From: Thalassovita sp.
Lineage (GTDB): Bacteria; Bacteroidota; Bacteroidia; Cytophagales; Flammeovirgaceae
Assembly: GCA_002729595.1 (NCBI GenBank)
Contig: PBYL01000086.1
Location: 43,093-107,092 of the forward strand
Direction: 5' to 3'
DNA length: 64,000 nt
Positions 1 through 9,333 of this stretch are shown one piece after another (the stretch's first letter is position 1; each line of letters opens with the position of its first letter). A program made the translations under genes and the position numbers. The notes below the pieces were generated by a model. The model searched no databases and had not been told where the DNA came from. It worked only from the letters and a program-made list of their open reading frames with translations.

Positions 1-521
1 CTCGATCTGCCTGAAGTGTAAAAAATGGCTTCGTCTGGGGAATCTAATTCTTTGAGATGTTTTGCTGTTAATTGAAAAGCTTCTTCCCAAGTGATGGGTT
101 CGTAATGGCTACTGTCTGGCTTTAATAAAAATGGCTCTGTAATTCTACCACTTTTACCTATCTCAAAGTCAGTCCATTCTGAAAGCTCTTCAACACTGTG
201 TTTGCTAAAAAAATCTGCATCCACCCTTTTGCTTGTTGCTTCTTCGGCCAATGCTTTGGCTCCATTCTCACAATATTCACCCAAATTAGATCGATGGTCT
301 GGGTCTGGCCAAGCACAACCCGGGCAATCAAAGCCTTCTTTTTGGTTCATATGAGAAAGTGTAGAGAGTGATTTAAACACTCCCATTTCTTTAAATGTAT
401 GCGATAGTGCAGCCTTAACTCCGGGAATACCAGCAGCATAATCAGCTGGTTCTGTTAATGTGATTCCTGTGTGTTTAGTTGGTCCGGTTGCTGAAACCTT
501 TCTTAATTTATTTTTTTCCAT
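1..521 (-). CDS. YdeP/FdhF-family molybdopterin oxidoreductase, 5' part only
   Basis: This frame starts at an ATG (complement of 519-521) and is still open at the left edge, giving about 173 N-terminal residues. I translated it by hand. It contains EGFDCPGCAWPDP, then CENGAKAL, and later EAIFYTSGR. These are the N-terminal signatures of the YdeP family of formate-dehydrogenase-H-like molybdopterin oxidoreductases, which bind bis-MGD and are usually about 750 residues long. In E. coli YdeP is linked to acid resistance, but the physiological substrate is not established. The start lies 37 bp downstream of the fucosidase stop on the same strand, so the two could share a transcript, although no functional link is obvious. 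The truncation is caused by the window edge, not by decay. Confidence 0.85.
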   Translation of the reverse strand, partial: MEKNKLRKVSATGPTKHTGITLTEPADYAAGIPGVKAALSHTFKEMGVFKSLSTLSHMNQKEGFDCPGCAWPDPDHRSNLGEYCENGAKALAEEATSKRVDADFFSKHSVEELSEWTDFEIGKSGRITEPFLLKPDSSHYEPITWEEAFQLTAKHLKELDSPDEAIFYTSGRS

Positions 522-558
522 AAAATTATAGTTCCAGAAATTAAGGCTACGAATTAGC

Positions 559-1950
559 CTATATTTCTACTTTAATAACACTGCAAACTTTATCTGGTGC
601 AGTAGCTGGTAAATCAATTGAAGTATCGCTTATACTCAATTCTGAATTATCTGCCATAAGTGTTGCTTTAGTAGCAGTACCGCCAATGTTGCTTATATCC
701 AGTTTGCCATTTGCAGGCCAATTAAAAATATGTAAGTAAAGTGTATTTCCTTTTTTAGTTATTCTACCCCAATCAGGTGCTTCTACTGGGCTGGCTGTGG
801 TACCATAAATGGACTCGCCATTCACTTTCATCCATTCTCCCATTGCTTGCAGTCTCTCCACACTCGGTGCTGGAATTTCACCTTCGGCAGTAGGGCCTAC
901 ATTTAACAAAAAGTTACCACCCTTTGAAGCAATATCAACTAAATTTCTAATAAGTGTTTCTTCTGATTTCCAATTATTATCGAAAGACTTATAACCCCAA
1001 GTGTCGTTCATGGTCATGCAAGATTCCCAATCTAACCCAGGCATACCGGTTTCTGGAATTTCTTGTTCTGGAGTTCCGAAATCGCCTGCAAAATCTCCCT
1101 CTTTATCCATACCATTCATTCCTTGTCTGCCTTTATCAACTCTATTATTAATAATCACATCGGGCTTTATTTCTCTAATGTATTGATATACATCTTTACC
1201 CATCTCAGTTGTGTACTCAGGCACCCATTCACCATCGAACCAAATTACCCCAATATCTCCATAGTTTGTCAGCAACTCTTTGATTTGCGGTTTCATGTAG
1301 TTTTCTAAATATCTTGGAAAGTTTTCGCTTAGCACAGAATCTTCTCTGCCAGTATTGTAATTTGGTTCAAAAACAGATTGTGCATCTGGATGATGCCAGT
1401 CCATAATAGAGTGATAAAAACATAGCTTAATTCCCTCCTTCTCGCAAGCATCTGCCAAAGCTTTTAATATGTCTTTTTTATATGGGGAGGCATCCATTAC
1501 ATCCCACTCACTCACTTTAGAATCCCAAAGCGCAAAACCATCGTGATGTTTAGAAGTAATTACAATGTATTTCATGCCTGCATTTTTAGCAATTGAAACC
1601 CATTGCTCCGCATTAAACTTTACAGGATCAAACTCAGCCGCAAACTTTTCATACTCTGCAATCGGAATGTGGAGGTGATCCATAATCCATTCTCCAATAT
1701 TGTCGCTTTTGGTTCCATTCCATTCTCCCGCAGGAATCGCATACAAACCCCAGTGTATAAACATACCAAAACGCGCATCTTTCCACCATTCCATTCTGGC
1801 AGCTTTAGCTGTTTCACTTTCTTCGAGGTAGTTTACTGTTTCCATTATTGGTTGATCTTCTTCTTTAGTTGCCTCTTTTTTAGAAGAACAGGCTGTTCCC
1901 AAGAGGCTTACTATTAAAGAAAGAAGGATAAGGTGATTTTTGTTTTTCAT
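559..1950 (-). CDS. GH29 alpha-L-fucosidase, lipoprotein
   Basis: A 463-residue protein with a lipoprotein signal peptide (lipobox LGTAC, acylated Cys21). The GH29 catalytic domain starts near residue 55 with WWKDARFGMFIHWG, followed by SKHHDGFALWDS (133-144) and IGVIWFDGEW (233-242). Asp239 in WFDG is at the position of the GH29 retaining nucleophile. The C-terminal 80 residues look like a small beta-sandwich. The enzyme should remove terminal alpha-L-fucose from glycans at the cell surface or in the periplasm. It is separated from the SusCD pair by a divergently oriented SDR gene, so co-regulation is only a suggestion. The acid/base residue is not conserved at sequence level in GH29 and was not assigned. 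Confidence 0.93.
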   Translation of the reverse strand: MKNKNHLILLSLIVSLLGTACSSKKEATKEEDQPIMETVNYLEESETAKAARMEWWKDARFGMFIHWGLYAIPAGEWNGTKSDNIGEWIMDHLHIPIAEYEKFAAEFDPVKFNAEQWVSIAKNAGMKYIVITSKHHDGFALWDSKVSEWDVMDASPYKKDILKALADACEKEGIKLCFYHSIMDWHHPDAQSVFEPNYNTGREDSVLSENFPRYLENYMKPQIKELLTNYGDIGVIWFDGEWVPEYTTEMGKDVYQYIREIKPDVIINNRVDKGRQGMNGMDKEGDFAGDFGTPEQEIPETGMPGLDWESCMTMNDTWGYKSFDNNWKSEETLIRNLVDIASKGGNFLLNVGPTAEGEIPAPSVERLQAMGEWMKVNGESIYGTTASPVEAPDWGRITKKGNTLYLHIFNWPANGKLDISNIGGTATKATLMADNSELSISDTSIDLPATAPDKVCSVIKVEI

Positions 1951-2089
1951 TTCTATAAAGTTTAAAAACCGTTGTTTCTATAAATATTGATCGCTACAAT
2001 TTAAGTAGTTATTAGCATTTATCCATTTTAAGGTATCATCAATCAGGATAATTCAATTGTGAAATAATATATATTCTAAGAATCCTTAT

Positions 2090-2155
2090 ATAACAACAAA
2101 TACACTTGCCACTACACTTTTAGGTATACCTATAATTACACCTATTCGTATTCTG
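2090..2155. repeat. Hexamer-phased AT-rich tract with palindrome AGGTATACCT
   Basis: Within the 258-bp gap between the fucosidase and the SDR gene, eleven consecutive hexamers from 2090 read ATAACA, ACAAAT, ACACTT, GCCACT, ACACTT, TTAGGT, ATACCT, ATAATT, ACACCT, ATTCGT, ATTCTG. Nine of them begin with A. The tract holds TTTAGGTATACCTAT (2119-2133), which is identical to 25401-25415 just beyond the hexamer array upstream of parA. The core AGGTATACCT is a perfect 10-bp palindrome. I infer a second binding site for a replicon-encoded DNA-binding protein, possibly the partition protein. A simple promoter operator is the main alternative. Confidence 0.4.
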
Positions 2156-2208
2156 AAATTATTCTTTAATCAAGCCATCTTTAAGTATATTCACCCATAA
2201 AAAAGAAT

Positions 2209-2967
2209 ATGAAATACTCAGGTCTAGCAGGAAAGACAGCAATTGTAACGGGAGCTACTAGCGGAATAGGCAAAGGCATTAGTCTAGCATTACAATCGGA
2301 GAAAGTTAACTTAATTCTATCTGGAAGAGATGCTAATAAAGTAAAAGATTTAACAGGTGGAAATGAAGCCAGCACTAAAATATTAGCAGGAGATATAAAA
2401 GAAGCTGACTACAATAAAGCCCTTGTAGATTTAGCTATTAATGAATTTGGGCAACTCAATTATCTGGTACTTTCTGCCGGGCAACTTGGTATTGAAGCTT
2501 TAGACAAGTTGAGTATAGAAGATTGGAACAACACCATTGCTACCAATTTAAATGCAGTATTTTATTTATTGAAGTATGCCATACCTGCTATTAAAAATAG
2601 TGGTGGTGGAAGTATTGTAATTATTGGTTCGGTCGCTGCGCACCATGCATTCCCAAATCACCCAGCTTATTGTGCTTCTAAAGGTGCGCTAGAAGCATTA
2701 GTAAGACAAGTTGCTGCCGATTATGGCCCAGAAATAAGAATTAATTTGGTGAACCCTGCACAGGTACAAACTCCATTGTTAGATGCTTCTGTTGAGGCAT
2801 TCCCGAACCCTGATGAGATTTTGGCTGAAACAGCCAACAAACTCCCGATGAAGCGAATAGGGACACCAAGTGATATTGCTAACACAGCACTCTTTTTATT
2901 GAGCGATGATGCCTCTTGGACAACAGGAAGTTCTTTTAATGTAGATGGTGGCTTCTTAGCTACTTAA
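2209..2967 (+). CDS. SDR family NAD(P)-dependent oxidoreductase
   Basis: A 252-residue classical short-chain dehydrogenase/reductase, the usual length for the family. The Rossmann nucleotide-binding motif TGATSGIG lies at 14-21. The structural LSAGQ motif is near 88-92. The catalytic set is Ser141 and YCASK (Tyr154, Lys158), and the C-terminus ends NVDGGFLAT. Arg40 at the end of the second strand suggests a preference for NADP. Family members reduce or oxidise many alcohols, ketones and sugars, and the substrate cannot be told from sequence. It is transcribed away from the fucosidase and toward the SusD gene, with a shared terminator after its stop. It is probably cytosolic, as no signal peptide is present. 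Confidence 0.92.
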   Translation: MKYSGLAGKTAIVTGATSGIGKGISLALQSEKVNLILSGRDANKVKDLTGGNEASTKILAGDIKEADYNKALVDLAINEFGQLNYLVLSAGQLGIEALDKLSIEDWNNTIATNLNAVFYLLKYAIPAIKNSGGGSIVIIGSVAAHHAFPNHPAYCASKGALEALVRQVAADYGPEIRINLVNPAQVQTPLLDASVEAFPNPDEILAETANKLPMKRIGTPSDIANTALFLLSDDASWTTGSSFNVDGGFLAT

Positions 2968-2974
2968 AACAAAA

Positions 2975-3000
2975 AACTCCCTGAGTAAAATCAGGGAGTT
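2975..3000. terminator. Bidirectional intrinsic terminator between SDR and SusD genes
   Basis: The arms AACTCCCTGA (2975-2984) and TCAGGGAGTT (2991-3000) form a perfect 10-bp stem around a 6-nt loop. An A-run lies on the left and a short T-rich end on the right. It sits between convergent genes, so it can serve both. Confidence 0.85.
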
Positions 3001-3034
3001 TAATCAAAACACTGTGTAAAAATATGAATAGAAA

Positions 3035-4540
3035 TTAATAACCAGGATTCTGATCAGCCTGACTAATGTTTTCGTTTGCATCTATCTCATGACTTGGGAT
3101 AGGTAACAATTCGTGTTTGTTGGCAGAGTAATTAGGCACCACTTCTGGAAGTAATCCCCATCTCTTTAAATCTCTATATCTTATTTGCTCACCGCAAAGC
3201 TCTACTGCTCTTTCGTGAATAAGCGCATCCATAAAACCATCTAATGTAGAAACCGGATAGCCAGCAGCATCCATTTCTGCAGAACCATATAAAGGCATAT
3301 CTACGTTGGCTCTAGATCTGATCATATTCATTAATGTAACACCACCAGCAACATCGCCAGTTTGCGCTTTAGCTTCAGCAGCCATTAACAATACATCTGC
3401 ATAGCGGATAATCCTGAAATTAACACCAGAGTTTGTGTCTTCTCTTTCTTGCTTGTAATAGCGTTGGTATTTTCTCCAGCTTCCCAATTCATCTGGAATC
3501 GTTACATTTCCTTCAATTACAAATTCGTCGTTAGGGCCGTAAGTATCACCTGGAAAGTAAAAAGACATATCGTATCTTGGATCACCTTCTTCAAATTCTG
3601 CTAAAAGTTCGTCTGATGGAATTACGTTTCTCCAAGCACTAAAGCCATATTCTTGACCTCTAAAAGTAACTTCAGAAACGCCACTACCATCTCCGCCCCA
3701 AGCACCTCCTCCACCGAAGGTAGAGTTGTATTGTACTTCGAATATTGACTCAGAATTATGCTCACCTTCTTCTGTAAAGTTATCGTAGAAATCATCTTGT
3801 AATGAATGCTCGCCTGAATCGATTACTTTTTGTAACTCAGTTAAAGCTTCTGAATATTCTCCTCTAAATAATCTTATTTTACCTTTTAATGCTTGAGCTG
3901 CTGTTTTAGTAGCTCTACCTAAATCTGCTGATGCATAAGTAGATTTTTGAGGAAGGTTAGTTTCAGCATAATCTAAATCATCAAAAATTAGATCGTAGAT
4001 TTCTGATGCAGCAGTTCTTGGATTACCAATAGGAACAGTAGCAACTTCTGTATACAATGGAATATCGCCGAACCTAGAAACCAATTCGAAATAATAAAAT
4101 GCACGCATAAATTTAGCTTCGCCTACATATCTCTTTCTTAAGGTTTCTGAGATGGCTTCTTCTGGAACAGTGTTTTCATTTTGTATAACCAAATTTGCTC
4201 TTGAAATCCCTTGGTAGTTTACATTCCAAAATGCTTGAAAACCCGGGTTTGAACCATCAAAAGAGTAATCGATGTATTGTCTTAAATCTGAACCAAGACT
4301 ACCCATACCGAAACACTCCTGAGCCATGAGGTCATTCATAAAGAAATAATACCTGTTATAGAAACCCGGAGTTTGCATGCTTGTGTAAGCAGCATTGGTA
4401 GCCGCTTCCATTTGAGCGGCAGACTCAAAGAAAGTGGAAGTAGACAATTGATTGGGGTTACTTTTATCCAGTGCATCTTCGTCGCAAGCTCCAAAAAGCA
4501 GCATTACTACAGACAATGTTAAAAATATCTTTCTTTTCAT
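3035..4540 (-). CDS. SusD/RagB-family outer-membrane nutrient-binding lipoprotein
   Basis: A 501-residue lipoprotein (lipobox LFGAC, Cys19). The fold is recognisable as SusD/RagB: an N-terminal TPR-rich half with YFFMNDLMAQE and AKFMRAFYYFELVSRFGDIP near 130-150, then a RagB-type C-terminal half with RYADVLLMAAEA, RYRDLKRWG and LLPIPSHEID close to the end. SusD proteins cap a SusC barrel on the cell surface and capture the oligosaccharide or peptide substrate. The gene starts 53 bp after the SusC stop on the same strand, the usual susC-susD order. There is no adjacent sigma/anti-sigma pair. The substrate is not identifiable, although the nearby fucosidase makes a fucose-containing glycan a reasonable guess. 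Confidence 0.95.
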   Translation of the reverse strand: MKRKIFLTLSVVMLLFGACDEDALDKSNPNQLSTSTFFESAAQMEAATNAAYTSMQTPGFYNRYYFFMNDLMAQECFGMGSLGSDLRQYIDYSFDGSNPGFQAFWNVNYQGISRANLVIQNENTVPEEAISETLRKRYVGEAKFMRAFYYFELVSRFGDIPLYTEVATVPIGNPRTAASEIYDLIFDDLDYAETNLPQKSTYASADLGRATKTAAQALKGKIRLFRGEYSEALTELQKVIDSGEHSLQDDFYDNFTEEGEHNSESIFEVQYNSTFGGGGAWGGDGSGVSEVTFRGQEYGFSAWRNVIPSDELLAEFEEGDPRYDMSFYFPGDTYGPNDEFVIEGNVTIPDELGSWRKYQRYYKQEREDTNSGVNFRIIRYADVLLMAAEAKAQTGDVAGGVTLMNMIRSRANVDMPLYGSAEMDAAGYPVSTLDGFMDALIHERAVELCGEQIRYRDLKRWGLLPEVVPNYSANKHELLPIPSHEIDANENISQADQNPGY

Positions 4541-4593
4541 ATTAATATAGAATTACTATTTATATCAAAATTTAAATGATGAATTAAACCGAA

Positions 4594-7500
4594 TTAGAAA
4601 CTGATTTGAACACCACCAAGGAAGGTTCTAGGTTGTGGATAATTACCTCTATCTACACCTAACTGCAATGTTGTATTGCTTCCTCTAAAGCCACCAATTT
4701 CTGGATCGTAACCAGAGTAGTTAGTGATAGTGAACAAGTTTTGAGAGCTTACATATACTCTTACATTAGAGATAAATCCTCCACCAAGGTTTTCTAGTAA
4801 GCTGCTTGGAAGTGTATAACCTAATGCTATGTTTCTCATTCTAAGGAAAGAACCATCTTCAACATATCTGTTAGATGCTCTAGCATTTCTGTTAGGGTCA
4901 CCAGTAACTCCTCTTGGAACTGTATTAGAAGTACCAGCACCAGTCCATCTGTTTAGCACAGCAGTACCTGCATTAAATACTCTGGTCATACCTTCTAAAT
5001 CGTAGATGTTGGTATTGTAAATCTCGTTACCAGAAACACCTTGAATAAACATGGTAAAATCGAAGCCTTTATAGTTTGCAGTCGCATTTAAACCATAAGT
5101 AAAATCAGGGAAAGGATTACCTAAGAATGTTTTATCATTTGCATCAATTACACCATCAGGAGCAGTAAGATTTCCGTTTTCATCTGGAGCACCAGCTAAA
5201 TCTTTAAATCTAATATCACCTGGCTCAGCATTGTCTTGTGTAGCATGTGCTGCTATTTCGTCTTCAGATTGGAAAATACCATCTGTTACCCAGCCATAGA
5301 AATAAGCGATCGGTTGGCCTTCAATTGTTTGAGTAATATTATCTCCTTCAAAATTTAATGAGTTAATTGGGTTACCACCACCTAAAGAAACGACTTCGTT
5401 TTTAACATGTGAAAAGTTTGCATCAACAGACCATTGAAATTCACCTTCTGCATCTCTGTAACCGAGAGTTACTTCGAAACCTTTATTAGAAACTGTACCA
5501 GCGTTTACATAAGGAGAACCTGAAAGACCTAAAGAAGCAGCCAAAGGAACTTGCACTAATACATCTTGAGTTTCATTATCGAAATATTCTAATGCCATAG
5601 ATACTTTTCCGTCTAATACAGACATATCTAGACCCACATTAAGCATTTCTGTTGTTTCCCATTTTAAAGCAGGATTTGCTAATTCTGTAACTGTAGAAGC
5701 AGAAGCTAATACACCATCTTGGAAGCTATAAGCATAATTGCTATTAATAGTTGCCTGATAGCCATAGTTACCAATGTTTTGGTTACCTGCTCGACCCCAG
5801 CTACCTCTTAGTTTTAAGTCTGTGATAAAGTCTACACTTTGTAAGAAAGGTTCTTGACTAAGTCTCCAACCCAAAGAAACTGAAGGGAAAGTACCCCATT
5901 TATTTTCAGGACCGAATCTGGCTGAACCATCGCGTCTTACAGAAGCAGATAGTAAATATTTACCATCGTAATCGTAATTAACTCTACCTAAGTAAGAAAT
6001 TAATGCCCATTCTGATCTACCACTTGTTGCAGAAAGTGCTTCTGTTGTAAGCTGCTCAATAACGTTAGAAATACTGTTTTGGCTAGAAGTATTTGTATTA
6101 GTACTTACTGATGTTTGCTTCTCAATAACACCCAATACATTTAAGTTGTGCTTGTCTGCAAATGTTCTATCGTAAGTTAAGCTATTGGTAATTAATGGAG
6201 AGATGTAGTTGCTTCTGTTTTGAGTTATAGCCGCATAATCTACATTGTGGAAATCACCATTATCGTATGCAGGTCTAAAAGCAAAATAATCTGAGTAGGT
6301 CATATCTATACCTAATAACAACTTATACTTTAAGCCTTTAATAATTTCTAACTCGCCATATACAGTACCCAATATTTTAGTTGCATCAGTATGTTGATCG
6401 TTTAACATCGCCACACTAACAGGGTTTTCTGCATCATTATCGTCTACTTGATCCGGCCCTTTAAAACCACCTAAGTTAGATTGCTCTAAACCTGTAATAG
6501 CTACATAATCGCTGTAATACACTGGCAAATAAGGAGCAGATTTTATAGTATGCTCAATCTGTGATCTACCTCCATTATAAGGTTCGCTCTTAGTTTCTGA
6601 ATAAGCAATTGATAGAGTTTGACCTACTTTAAACTTTTTGCCAGCATTAAACTCACTGTTTGCTCTTATAGAATATCTCTTAAAGCCAGTGTTTAACATG
6701 GTACCTTCTTGGTCAAAATAACCACCAGAAATGTTATACATAGAATTCTCTCCACCACCAGAAACATTGGCATTGTAACTTTGAATTACACCAGCTTGAA
6801 AAATTTGATCTTGCCAGTCTGTATTGTTATTTAGTAAGCTTGACCACTGAGTATCTGTAAATCTTGAAGGAGCTGTTAAACCAGCATTGGTTTGTAGATC
6901 GGTAGCGTAATCGATATATTGATCTGTATTTAATAAGTCTAGTGTTTTCCAAACTTTTTGTACACCAGCATAAGAGTCTATAGAAACCCTTGTTTTACCT
7001 CTGGTTCCTTTTTTAGTAGTAATTAGAATTACTCCGTTTGCTGCTCTTGAACCATAAATAGCTGCTGCAGAAGCATCTTTTAATACTTCCATAGACTCAA
7101 TGTCATTCGGGTTAATCTGATTAAGATCACCAGATGGCATTCCGTCAATTACATAAAGTGGTGAGTTATCGTTTGGTGTACCTACCCCTCTAATGCGGAC
7201 TGTTGCTCCTTGTCCTGGAGCACCGTTGTTAACTACTGTTACACCTGCTGCCCTACCCTGTAAGGCTTGGTCTGGACTAATTACCGGAACAGAAGTAATC
7301 TCTTCTGACTTTACTGAAGAAATTGCCCCAATCACTTTAGCTCTTTCTTGTGTACCATAACCAACAACCATTACTTCTTCTAGTTGCTGTACATCTTCAT
7401 CTAATGAGATATCGAAAGTAGTTTGATTGCCAATTGTAATTTCTTTTGATACATATCCGATATAAGAAATTACTAATATTTCGGCATTTGGAGGTAGCAG

Positions 7501-7707
7501 TAAATCGAAGCTGCCATTAACATCTGTAGATGTGCCTGATGTAGTGCCTTTTACAAGTATACTTGCCCCTGGAATTCCCAGCCCGTCTGAAGCGGCCACA
7601 ATTTTACCTGTAACCCTCTTATCCTGCGCGATAGCCATGCTAATTGCTGAAAAAAACAAAAGTATTGCGACAGCGATACTTTTAGAGTAACAATCATTCA
7701 TAATCAT
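4594..7707 (-). CDS. SusC/RagA-family TonB-linked outer-membrane transporter
   Basis: A 1037-residue protein with a signal peptide ending near AIAQ (about residue 28). It has a carboxypeptidase-regulatory-like domain (about 32-108, starting VTGKIVAASDGLGIPGAS). The SusC linker EEVMVVGYGTQ follows near 110-120. The plug domain contains LQGRAAGV, YVIDGMP and IESMEVLKDASAAAIYGSR. A long beta-barrel ends with a terminal Phe (QISF). It imports a SusD-captured ligand using TonB energy. It lacks the N-terminal STN signalling domain found in the other SusC of this window, which agrees with the absence of a neighbouring FecR. A start two codons downstream (MNDCYSK) is equally possible. Confidence 0.95.
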   Translation of the reverse strand: MIMNDCYSKSIAVAILLFFSAISMAIAQDKRVTGKIVAASDGLGIPGASILVKGTTSGTSTDVNGSFDLLLPPNAEILVISYIGYVSKEITIGNQTTFDISLDEDVQQLEEVMVVGYGTQERAKVIGAISSVKSEEITSVPVISPDQALQGRAAGVTVVNNGAPGQGATVRIRGVGTPNDNSPLYVIDGMPSGDLNQINPNDIESMEVLKDASAAAIYGSRAANGVILITTKKGTRGKTRVSIDSYAGVQKVWKTLDLLNTDQYIDYATDLQTNAGLTAPSRFTDTQWSSLLNNNTDWQDQIFQAGVIQSYNANVSGGGENSMYNISGGYFDQEGTMLNTGFKRYSIRANSEFNAGKKFKVGQTLSIAYSETKSEPYNGGRSQIEHTIKSAPYLPVYYSDYVAITGLEQSNLGGFKGPDQVDDNDAENPVSVAMLNDQHTDATKILGTVYGELEIIKGLKYKLLLGIDMTYSDYFAFRPAYDNGDFHNVDYAAITQNRSNYISPLITNSLTYDRTFADKHNLNVLGVIEKQTSVSTNTNTSSQNSISNVIEQLTTEALSATSGRSEWALISYLGRVNYDYDGKYLLSASVRRDGSARFGPENKWGTFPSVSLGWRLSQEPFLQSVDFITDLKLRGSWGRAGNQNIGNYGYQATINSNYAYSFQDGVLASASTVTELANPALKWETTEMLNVGLDMSVLDGKVSMALEYFDNETQDVLVQVPLAASLGLSGSPYVNAGTVSNKGFEVTLGYRDAEGEFQWSVDANFSHVKNEVVSLGGGNPINSLNFEGDNITQTIEGQPIAYFYGWVTDGIFQSEDEIAAHATQDNAEPGDIRFKDLAGAPDENGNLTAPDGVIDANDKTFLGNPFPDFTYGLNATANYKGFDFTMFIQGVSGNEIYNTNIYDLEGMTRVFNAGTAVLNRWTGAGTSNTVPRGVTGDPNRNARASNRYVEDGSFLRMRNIALGYTLPSSLLENLGGGFISNVRVYVSSQNLFTITNYSGYDPEIGGFRGSNTTLQLGVDRGNYPQPRTFLGGVQISF

Positions 7708-8059
7708 ATTTAAGTTAAAATAAGGTAAATAGAGTATGATAAAGATTGCTTATTTTATTAATAACACTATCCTGTACTTACATGACTGCATCCTGTTTAA
7801 CAAGATACATCCATACATCACCAATTATTATGAGACTTAAATACTTGAAAAGATATCCGCCTTTTAGCTAGTTGTCTGGTTATATTATTTTAATTAAATT
7901 TAATCGCAGAATAAGCATCAATAGTGTTCAATCATATTCATCTTTTAGTTTTCTAAATCTCAGAATCAATTAAAATAAAATCAGCAACAAAATGTTGTTT
8001 GATGTATTTGGTTAATTTTATTCAGACATCCATGTATAGGATGAATATTGTTTATCTAT
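7708..8059. other. Divergent intergenic region, no gene seen
   Basis: This 352-bp AT-rich stretch lies between the susC start (minus strand) and the GAF-kinase start (plus strand), so it must hold both promoters. I saw no good match to the Bacteroidota TTTG / TAnnTTTG promoter at proper spacing. A short inverted repeat, CAACAAAATGTTG (7985-7997), is present and of unknown meaning. Confidence 0.5.
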
Positions 8060-9262
8060 ATGATAATACCAGAGCTACCAGAGAATGAACAGGAGAGATT
8101 AAAGGCACTTAGAGCATACCAGATACTCGATACAGAACCCGAACTGGAATTTGAAGATATTACAGAAATAGCTTCACAAATATGCGGAACACCTATATCT
8201 CTAATTACTTTTTTAGATAAAGATCGACAGTGGTTAAAATCTAGAAAAGGAGCTGATATAACTGAAACTCCCAGAGAGGAGGCATTTTGCGCACATGCCA
8301 TCTTAAAACCGAATGAATTGCTTATAGTGCATGATGCAAAAAATGATGAACGCTTTAAGGAAAACCCTTGGGTACACAAAGAGCCAAATGTAATTTTTTA
8401 CGCAGGAGCTCCTCTGGTATCGCCTACAGGTTTCCCATTGGGTACATTATGTGTAATAGATCACAAACCCAATTCACTTAGTGATGAGCAAAAGAAAGCA
8501 TTAATTGCCCTTGCCAGACAAGTTGTTGTACTCTTAGAATTGAAGAAGGTAATTGCAAAACAAAAGGAAGATCAATTAAAACTGAATAAGGCAAATGAAG
8601 AGCTAAACAAGTTTGCATATATTGCTTCGCACGATATTAAAAACCCTTTACAAAGTATGATCGCTCTCAGCGATATTATTTTTGAAGATCATGCTCATCA
8701 ACTAGATGATGAAGGGAAGCGATTATTTAGCTTACTACAGCAATCTGCAAACAACCTGTCTTTATTAGTAGACGAAATTTTGGAGTATTCTAAACTTCCA
8801 GATATTATCAATCTTAACAAAGAATACATTGATACTGAAGTGCTAGTAAAACAACTATTCGATTTAATAAAAAAGTCTGATGTTGTTAAGCTTAAAATTA
8901 AATCACCACTTCCAGTAATTTATTCTAATAGAATGGCACTAACTCAGGTGTTCCAAAACCTGATGAGCAACGGAATAAAGTACAACGATTCTAAGAACCC
9001 TGAGATTAAAATTAAATGTACCGAAGATAAAGAGTTTTACCTATTTGAAGTAAAAGACAACGGAATAGGTATTCCCAAAAAACACCAAACAAACATTTTC
9101 GGAATGTTTCAGACACTGGGTAAGAAAGATCGCTTTGGGAAAAAAGGTACTGGAATTGGACTGGCCACCGTAAAAAAACTGGTTGAAAGTATGGCTGGAA
9201 AGATTCAATTAAAATCTAAACTTAATGAAGGTAGCACCTTTAGTTTTAGTGTAAAAAAGTAA
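8060..9262 (+). CDS. GAF-domain sensor histidine kinase
   Basis: The longest frame opens at a TTG (8048). The ATG at 8060, giving MIIPELPENEQERL and 400 residues, is the better start. A GAF domain fills about residues 20-160 and contains IASQICGTPISLIT, GAPLVSPTGFPLGTLCVID. A short coiled linker follows. The HisKA domain carries the phospho-acceptor His191 in ASHDIKNPLQSM. The HATPase_c domain shows the N-box QVFQNLMSNGIKYND, VKDNGIGIP and GKKGTGIGLATVKKL. The kinase has no membrane segment, so it should sense a small molecule or a redox cue in the cytosol. No response regulator lies beside it, so its partner is elsewhere. Confidence 0.93.
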   Translation: MIIPELPENEQERLKALRAYQILDTEPELEFEDITEIASQICGTPISLITFLDKDRQWLKSRKGADITETPREEAFCAHAILKPNELLIVHDAKNDERFKENPWVHKEPNVIFYAGAPLVSPTGFPLGTLCVIDHKPNSLSDEQKKALIALARQVVVLLELKKVIAKQKEDQLKLNKANEELNKFAYIASHDIKNPLQSMIALSDIIFEDHAHQLDDEGKRLFSLLQQSANNLSLLVDEILEYSKLPDIINLNKEYIDTEVLVKQLFDLIKKSDVVKLKIKSPLPVIYSNRMALTQVFQNLMSNGIKYNDSKNPEIKIKCTEDKEFYLFEVKDNGIGIPKKHQTNIFGMFQTLGKKDRFGKKGTGIGLATVKKLVESMAGKIQLKSKLNEGSTFSFSVKK

Positions 9263-9333
9263 TGTATTTATCAATTTAAGCTTCAGTGATTTTTGCGCAT
9301 ATTTGCTTTTTTAGAACTAAAGCAATCAACTTT

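Noticed and set aside
8048..8059. TTG start of the GAF kinase and similar TTG/GTG starts of other long frames
   Set aside because: In each case a nearby internal ATG gives the expected domain boundary or a clean signal peptide, so the extended starts were not used.
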